From assembly GCA_032622095.1 (NCBI GenBank), contig CP136062.1, positions 226,256,578 to 226,320,577 on the forward strand: 64,000 bases of DNA. Direction: 5' to 3'. This document shows positions 55,946-64,000 of the stretch, in pieces (position 1 is the stretch's first letter; each line of letters begins with the position of its first letter). Source of the DNA: Siphonodentalium dalli. Its lineage: Eukaryota; Mollusca; Scaphopoda; Gadilida; Siphonodentaliidae. A program made the translations under genes and the position numbers. The notes beneath the pieces were generated by a model. That model was not told the DNA's origin. It searched no databases and saw nothing but the letters and a program-made list of their open reading frames with translations.

Positions 55946-56486
55946 AAATTGGTGGATACATTTCTGTATATATTTTGTCGAAATGGTTTCTATTCATTGC
56001 TTTTTGCATGCAAATTTGGTAAAGTAGTGTGCTAAGTTTAGCATAACACTATACTATATAGGACACAGCTCTCGACCAATTAGAAGGCGTCATTTTAACA
56101 TATTGTTGAATAGTCATGTGTGACTATACTCTCGATATCTTATAGTAACAGACTCACTTCGCGTATCAGGATTAACATTTGAACACATGGACGACCAGAA
56201 ACTACATTGTATATTACTTGTTGCAAATGGTGAATTTTAATGACCTTGCGTCTGATTCTCAATGTATTTAAATATTTTCTGTCAGTTTAGTTTGCCAAGC
56301 AGACAGTCCTAATTTTTTGCATCGAAAATAAACAATTTAGCTTCTCAAATTTGACAGAAATGTATGATTCATGAAGAGCTGATGTTAGTTGTAACTAATA
56401 ACATAGTTACTCCCCCTGCCATCAACAAAAAATTGAGATCTATTTCCAAAATTTGCGGCCAATCAAAACTGAACAAAATCAACAAG
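55946..56486. other. No gene; inverted relative of 38835-38950
   Basis: 55985-56110 contains 'ACACTATACTATATAGGACA' and CTCGACCAATTAGAAGGCG, the complement of a segment near 38845-38900. The rest is unassigned. Confidence 0.5.
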
Positions 56487-57027
56487 AGGTGTGCACTCGA
56501 GTGCTAGCATACCCCCACCATGGCAAATTCAACCCGCATTATCCGTAAACCCAACAAAAAAGATTTTTAACTTTATAAAGAAAAATTCGGATTAATTATA
56601 TCAATATGGTGTCACAAGAAGCTTGTACAGAAAAAATTATTCAAATTGGTTCATATTTGTTGAAGTTATTAAGTCTGACAGAATTTTCTAAGTCAAAATA
56701 AGTAGAAAATGAGGCGTAACTTTAAAAATAAAAGTCGGACCGAACTGCAATTAGCATCATGCGGAGAGGCAGTCCTAAGGAGATTGCATACAAACAAATT
56801 ATTGAAATCGGTTCATATTTGTTAAAGTTATTAAGTCGGACAGAATTTTCTAAGTCAAAATAAGGCGTAAATGAGGCGTAACTTTAAAAATAAAAGTCGG
56901 ACCGAACCGCAATTAACATTATGCGGAGAGGCTGTTGTAAGGAGATTGCATACAAAAAATTATTGAAATCGGTTCATAGTTGTTCGAGTTATGAGGTCGG
57001 ACGGATGGACGGACAGACAAACGGAGA
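56487..57027. repeat. Interspersed repeat, family G, right end lost
   Basis: It starts 'AACAAGAGGTGTGCACTCGA', has three internal blocks with 'GGTTCATATTTGTTAAAGTT', and breaks in the (CGGA)n run straight into the 59-bp array. Confidence 0.75.
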
Positions 57028-60000
57028 ATTATATTACTCAAGAGACAGTCAGCAGATCAAGGGGAATAACTCTAATTATATGAAGAATTCTATCACTCAA
57101 GAGACAGTCAGCAGATCAAGGGGAATAACTCTAATTATATAAGAATTCTATCACTCAAGAGACAGTCAGCAGATCAAGAGACATAACTCTAATTATATGA
57201 AGAATTATATTACTCAAGAGACAATCAGCAGATCAAGGGGAATAACTCTAATTATATGAAGAATTATATCACTCAAGAGACAATCAGCAGATCAAGGGGA
57301 ATAACTATAATTATATGAAGAAATTAAAACGCACAAAAGAGTCAGCAGATCAAGAGGAACAAGAGGTGTGCACTCGAGTGCTAGCATACCCCCACTGTGG
57401 CAAATTCAACCCGCAGTATCCGTAAACCCAACAAAAAAGATTTTTAACTTTAAAGAAAAATTCGGACTAATTATATCAATATGGTGTCACAAGAAGCTTG
57501 TACAGAAAAAATTATTCAAATTGGTTCATATTTGTTAAAGTTATTAAGTCAGACAGAATTTTCTAAGTCAAAATAAGTCGAAAATGAAGTGTAATATTAC
57601 GAAAAACAGTTTGAGCCAATCCCTAGCCACATCATGTAGAGAGGGTATTGTGAGAAGCATGTATACCAAAAATTATTGAAATCGGTTCATATTTGTTAAA
57701 GTTATTAAGTCGGACAGAATTTTCTAAGTCAAAATAAGTTGATAATGAGGCGTGACTTGAAAAAAAAAAGTCGAACCGAACCGCAATTAACATCATGCGG
57801 AGAGACCGTCCTAAGGAGATTGCATACAAAAAATTATTGAAATCGGTTCATAGTTGTTCGAGTTATGAGGTCGGACGGACGGACGGACACACGGACGGAC
57901 GCACGGAGGGAGAAAGCGTGACGGACGGACGCAGTCAATCCAGTATACCCCCCATTTTCTTCGAAAGTGGGGGTATAATAACTCTAATTATGTGAAGAAT
58001 TATATCACTCAAGAGACAGTCAGCAGATCAAGAGGAATAACTCAAATTATATGAAGAATTATATCACTCAAGAGACAGTTAGCAGATCAAGGGGAATAAC
58101 TCTAATTATATGAATAATTCTATCACAAAAGAGACAGTTAGCAGATCAAGGGGAATAACTCTAATTATGTGAATAATTCTATCACACAAGAGACAGTCAG
58201 CAGATCAAGGGGAATAACTCTAATTATATGAAGAATTCTATCACACAAGAGACAGTCAGCAGATCAAGGGGAATAACTCTAATTATATGAAGAATTATAT
58301 CACTCAAGAGAGAGTCATCAGAGCAAGAGGATAACTCTAATAATATGAAGAATTCTATTACACAACAGACAGTTAGCAGAGCAAGAGGATAACTCTAATT
58401 ATATGGAATTCTATCACTCAACAGACAGTTAGCAGATCAAGGGGAATAACTCTAATAATATGAAGAATTCTATTACACAAGAGAGAGTCAGCAGAGCAAG
58501 AGGATAACTCTATTTATATGGAATTCTATCACTCAACAGACAGTTAGCAGATCAAGGGGAATAACTCAAATTATGTGAATAATTCTATCACACAAGAGAC
58601 AGTCAGCAGATTAAGAGGAATAACTCTAATTATATGAAGAATTCTATCACTCAAGAGACAGTCAGCAGATCAAGGGGAATAACTCTAATTATATGAAGAA
58701 TTCTATCACACAAGAGACAGTCAGCAGAGCAAGAGGAATAACTCTAATTATATGGAATTCTATTACACAAGAGACAGTCAGCAGATCAAGGGGAATAACT
58801 CTAATTATATGAAGAATTCTATCGCACAAGAGACAGTCAGCAGATCAAGGGGAATAACTCTAATTATATGAAGAATTCTATCACACAAGAGACAGTCAGC
58901 AGAGCAAGAGGAATAACTCTAATTATATGGAATTCTATTACACAAGAGACAGTCAGCAGATCAAGGGGAATAACTCTAATAATATGAAGAATTATATCAC
59001 TCAAGAGACAATCAGCAGATCAAGGGGAATAACTCTAATTATATGGAATTCTATTACACAAGAGACAGTCAGCAGAGCAAGGGGAATAACTCTAATTATA
59101 TGAAGAATTCTATCACACAAGAGACAGTCAGCAGATCAAGGGGAATAACTCTAATAATATGAAGAATTCTATTACACAAGAGACAGTTAGCAGATCAAGG
59201 GGAATAACTCAAATTATGTGAATAATTCTATCACACAAGAGACAGTCAGCAGATTAAGAGGAATAACTCTAATTATATGAAGAATTCTATCACTCAAGAG
59301 ACAGTCAGCAGAGCAAGGGGAATAACTCTAATAATATGAAGAATTCTATCACTCAAGAGACAGTCAGCAGAGCAAGAGGAATAACTCTAATTATATGAAG
59401 AATTCTATCACTCAAGAGACAGTCAGCAGAGCAAGGGGAATAACTCTAATAATATGAAGAATTCTATCACACAAGAGACAGTCAGCAGATCAAGGGGAAT
59501 AACTCTAATAATATGAAGAATTATATTACTCAAGAGACAATCAGCAGATCAAGAGGAATAACTCTAATTATATGAAGAATTCTATTACACAAGAGACAGT
59601 CAGCAGATCAAGGGGAATAACTCTAATAATATGAAGAATTCTATCACTCAAGAGACAGTCAGCAGATCAAGGGGAATAACTCTAATAATATGAAGAATTC
59701 TATTACACAAGAGACAGTCAGCAGAGCAAGGGGAATAACTCTAATTATATGAAGAATTCTATCACACAAGAGACAGTCAGCAGATCAAGGGGAATAACTC
59801 TAATAATATGAAGAATTCTATTACACAAGAGAGAGTCAGCAGAGCAAGAGGATAACTCTAATTATATGGAATTCTATTACACAAGAGACAGTTAGCAGAT
59901 CAAGGGGAATAACTCAAATTATGTGAATAATTCTATCACACAAGAGACAGTCAGCAGATTAAGAGGAATAACTCTAATTATATGAAGAATTCTATCACTC

Positions 60001-62112
60001 AAGAGACAGTCAGCAGAGCAAGGGGAATAACTCTAATAATATGAAGAATTCTATCACTCAAGAGACAGTCAGCAGAGCAAGAGGAATAACTCTAATTATA
60101 TGAAGAATTCTATCACTCAAGAGACAGTCAGCAGAGCAAGGGGAATAACTCTAATAATATGAAGAATTCTATCACACAAGAGACAGTCAGCAGATCAAGG
60201 GGAATAACTCTAATAATATGAAGAATTATATTACTCAAGAGACAATCAGCAGATCAAGAGGAATAACTCTAATTATATGAAGAATTCTATTACACAAGAG
60301 ACAGTCAGCAGATCAAGGGGAATAACTCTAATAATATGAAGAATTCTATCACTCAAGAGACAGTCAGCAGATCAAGGGGAATAACTCTAATAATATGAAG
60401 AATTCTATCACACAAGAGACAGTCAGCAGATCAAGGGGAATAACTCTAATAATATGAAGAATTCTATTACACAAGAGACAGTCAGCAGATCAAGAGGAAT
60501 AACTCTAATTATATGAAGAATTATATCACTCAAGAGACAATCAGCAGATCAAGGGGAATAACTCTAATTATATGAAGAATTATATTACTCAATAGACAGT
60601 CAGCAGATCAAGGGGAATAACTCTAATTATATGGAATTCTATCACTCAACAGACAGTTAGCAGATCAAGGGGAATAACTCAAATTATGTGAATAATTCTA
60701 TCACACAAGAGACAGTCAGCAGATTAAGAGGAATAACTCTAATTATATGAAGAATTCTATCACTCAAGAGACAATCAGCAGATCAAGGGGAATAACTCTA
60801 ATTATATGAAGAATTATATTACTCAATAGACAGTCAGCAGATCAAGGGGAATAACTCTAATTATATGGAATTCTATCACGCAACAGACAGTTAGCAGATC
60901 AAGGGGAATAACTCAAATTATGTGAATAATTCTATCACTCAAGAGACAGTCAGCAGATCAAGGGGAATAACTCTAATAATATGAAAAATTCTATCACTCA
61001 AGAGACAGTTAGCAGATCAAGGGGAATAACTCTAATAATATGAAGAATTATATTACACAAGAGACAGTCAGCAGATCAAGGGGAATAACTCTAATTATAT
61101 GGAATTCTATCACACAAGAGACAGTCAGCAGATCAAGAGGAATAACTCTAATAATATGAAGAATTCTATTACACAAGAGACAATCAGCAGATCAAGAGGA
61201 ATAACTCTAATTATATGAAGAATTCTATCACTCAAGAGACAGTCAGCAGATCAAGGGGAATAACTCTAATAATATGAAGAATTCTATTACACAAGAGACA
61301 GTCAGCAGATCAAGGGGAATAACTCTAATAATATGAAGAATTCTATCACACAAGAGACAGTCAGCAGATCAAGGGGAATAACTCTAATTATATGGAATTC
61401 TATCACACAAGAGACAGTCAGCAGATCAAGAGGAATAACTCTAATAATATGAAGAATTATATTACACAAGAGACAGTCAGCAGATCAAGGGGAATAACTC
61501 TAATAATATGAAGAATTCTATCACACAAGAGACAGTCAGCAGATCAAGGGGAATAACTCCAATTATATGAATAATTCTATCACACAAGAGACAGTTAGCA
61601 GATCAAGGGGAATAACTCTAATAATATGAAGAATTCTATCACACAAGAGACAGTCAGCAGATCAAGGGGAATAACTCTAATTATATGGAATTCTATCACA
61701 CAAGAGACAGTCAGCAGATCAAGAGGAATAACTCTAATAATATGAAGAATTCTATCACACAAGAGACAGTCAGCAGACCAAGGGGAATAACTCTAATTAT
61801 ATGAATAATTCTATCACACAAGAGACAGTCAGCAGATCAAGGGGAATAACTCTAATTATATGAAGAATTATATCACTCAAGAGACAGTCAGCAGATCAAG
61901 GGGAATAACTCTAATAATATGAAGAATTCTATCACACAAGAGACAGTCAGCAGAGCAAGGGGAATAACTCTAAGTATGTGAATAATTCTATCACACAAGA
62001 GACAGTCAGCAGATTAAGAGGAATAACTCTAATTATATGGAATTCTATTACTCAAGAGACAGTCAGCAGATCAAGGGGAATAACTCTAATTATGTGAAGA
62101 ATTCTATCAGCA
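57028..62112. repeat. 59-bp tandem array, about 75 copies, interrupted by family G
   Basis: The unit contains 'CAAGAGACAGTCAGCAGATC', AAGGGGAATAACTC and 'TAATTATATGAAGAATTC'; a 56-bp variant lacks GAA (TATATGGAATTC). About 5.5 units precede the G insertion (57353-57977) and about 70 follow. Between about 59182 and 59702 the array is identical, base for base as far as I compared, to 59887-60407, an internal duplication with period 705 bp (12 units). Units carry stops in all frames. Confidence 0.95.
57353..57977. repeat. Interspersed repeat, family G, inserted in the 59-bp array
   Basis: Complete from 'CAAGAGGTGTGCACTCGAG' to GAAAGTGGGGGTATAA, with a (CGGA)n run at 57871-57930. The array reads GAGGAA before and TAACTCT after it, so one array unit is split almost without loss; any target duplication is at most a few bases. 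Confidence 0.8.
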
Positions 62113-64000
62113 AGTAAAATCAAGAAGGCATTAAGATTGAGGAACAAGAGAATTAACTCAACATGTGAAGATTTTACTAGTATAAATGAATTCCGAGGAA
62201 TATATGTGGATGTACCAAGAGTGACAACTCTATTAAAATGAAAACTTTCATCATTAGCTTCTTTACAATACGTTTTTCATTTGGCTATGCCCACACTAAA
62301 TTTGTGAGCTCTAAAGTGCATGATGCTGCGTCAACAAATAAGGTCGTGAAGACTAACCCTTCCGAGAATCTTTTGCCATGTAGCAGTACTTTCCCAACCT
62401 CACCTTTTTCAACTCTTCAACATTAGTTTTCCACACTACCCAAATTTTTGCACAAAATTTTAAAGGCTGAAAAAAGCCAATACCCCAGCCACAATCTCCT
62501 GCCATTGTTTGGACACAAAAGCATTTCAGACATTTTTACATGCCATGGGTAATATATTTCTTGAATTTGTAAATTTATTTGAAATAATATACACCAATCG
62601 AGAGCCAGAATTTTGTTTTTTTTAACTCATATTCGAAATATCGTGTCAGGGACGTAATTCTACGTAATTAGTTCCTTCTAACTATTTGAGGACATATAAT
62701 GTCATGAATCTCTATATAGAGATCATATGCCACCAGTTCAATACCTGGCACAAACTTTTTGATGTTTTGACAGGGAACTTTATAAATTATGTGAAGGTCC
62801 CAGCTTGAGATAAGTTTATTCAGCTGACTTCTCTGAGCTGATTTCGTGATCAACATGAATTGACTTTACCTGGGGAAAATTTTATGACCAATATCAGTTC
62901 ACCTAAATCTAATCTCGAGCTGGACAGGGAATATATTATTAAGGAAGTGATATTGGTAACATATTATTTACATAATGTTTTCGATTTTAGAAGGTTTCCA
63001 GTCAGAACTCAGAACTTCAAAAAGTTCCCAGGTTTTGAACTAGTGGGCCATAATCTGCACGGGAACCGCCATAATAGAGAATAAATGGCATGATTCATAT
63101 TTGAGGATTGAAATTTCAAATCTCTGCTATTAACATTACATTTAACTAATAAATTATGTGATGAAGTATATAAAAAATAAGTATTTTGCCAAATTAGACA
63201 CCAGAGCCTACATCAAAAAAACAAAAATATACAAAAAAAATAATATTATCACAACAGAAGTTAGTATATTTTATATCTAAATATCCATGACATTTCCTCA
63301 ACTTTTCCGTTATTTTAGAAAATTGAAAAAAAAACATCAAGAAGAATACAGATAACTTTTTATGACATAAAAAGCTGGGAGTGAACATGGTGTACGAAAG
63401 ACATGTAAATGAAGTGAGTGAGATGTGAGCTAATTGGAAGAATGTCACTTGATCTATAATAATATATATCTCTGTTTATATTATTATCATACGCTAGCGT
63501 AATTAACGAACCACAGCTAAAACACATGCATAAGTTAGGATATATCTGTGCCTTTGTACAAATTATTATAAAATATAAACTCCCAACATCAAACTGAAAG
63601 TGTTCAAAAGACAAGACTGTTATTTATCGTCGGGAGTATTTTAGTGAAATTAACCATTATATTATTGACGCTGTGCATGCCATCAGATTGAGATGTGTGC
63701 AATACGAAGTAGCTTGTCGATTTCATCATTTTCATCTCATTAATAAAATGCCATCATGTTGATTTCAACGAAACTTGACGAACAATGTCATCATGTAGCT
63801 TCACTATTGACCGAATTCGCGATAACCTGAATGTATCTTCTGCTTTGTTTGTAAGTATGTGTTCCTTGTGAATTCATGGAAATAGAAGGATATCAAAGGA
63901 TTATCAGATTCACGTATGTAATATTAGGATAATTTGAACGTGATATAATGTTTGCATGCATCACTAATTTCGATTTCGATACCAACATTGTCTCCTGCCA
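62113..64000. other. No feature recognised over ~1.9 kb
   Basis: AT-rich sequence without tandem repeats, known element ends or convincing coding sequence. Short open frames at 62238-62426 and 62860-63084 have no recognisable domain. This is the most repeat-poor part of the window and could hold unrecognised exons or introns. Confidence 0.5.

Noticed and set aside
1-64000. tRNA or rRNA genes
   Set aside because: I saw no cloverleaf with conserved boxes and no rRNA core motifs; a covariance-model scan would be decisive.

Overview
This is eukaryotic, almost certainly animal, nuclear DNA. It has an AT-rich background, one intact seven-transmembrane receptor gene behind a recognisable 3' splice acceptor, and otherwise nearly wall-to-wall short DNA transposons, rolling-circle and retroelement fragments and long tandem arrays. 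The repeat style fits a marine invertebrate, most likely a lophotrochozoan such as a mollusc: many TTAA-flanked palindromic elements, interspersed repeats ending in (CGGA)n runs and 'TATACCCCC' ends, and DIRS-like recombinase debris. The phylum is inference; no rRNA, tRNA or mitochondrial marker is present to fix it.

Layout. 0-8 kb: fold-back elements and diverged direct repeats. 8-10 kb: a 35-bp array, a TTAA element broken by the 3' end of a DIRS-like retrotransposon (tyrosine recombinase C-terminus plus inverted repeats). 11-15 kb: a 115-bp repeat cluster with a nested element, a palindrome, and a 42-bp array with a hAT-type element inserted in its first unit. 15.2-16.7 kb: a non-autonomous Helitron holding the 3' end of a LINE. 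17.7-24 kb: a satellite of about 36 units of about 160 bp, each with a C-homopolymer, split by one interspersed repeat. 24.9-26.1 kb: the receptor gene, followed directly by a 1.65-kb minisatellite whose unit is the gene's own last codons plus stop. 28-36 kb: hAT elements (one with a BED-like zinc-finger exon of the transposase), TTAA elements and fold-back elements, several nested. 37-56 kb: F-type repeats, more nested elements, a 52-bp satellite made from one end of a TTAA element, a 51-bp array ending in an inverted unit, and a 2-kb composite element with poly-G/poly-C ends and 12-bp flanking direct repeats. 56.5-62.1 kb: a 59-bp array of about 75 units interrupted by a G-type repeat. 62.1-64 kb: no recognisable feature.

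The repeat families are labelled A-M here for convenience. A, B, C, H and I are flanked by TTAA (piggyBac-like target). D and three others have hAT-like 8-bp target duplications or hAT-like ends. E has TA-flanked CAGT ends (Tc1/mariner-like). Tandem arrays alone occupy roughly a quarter of the window. Several long open frames lie in arrays whose period is a multiple of three (42 and 51 bp); they are by-products of the repeat and are not annotated as genes. The main biological story is the traffic between dispersed elements, genes and satellites: a gene end, a transposon end and probably others have been turned into tandem arrays, and the nesting gives a relative chronology.
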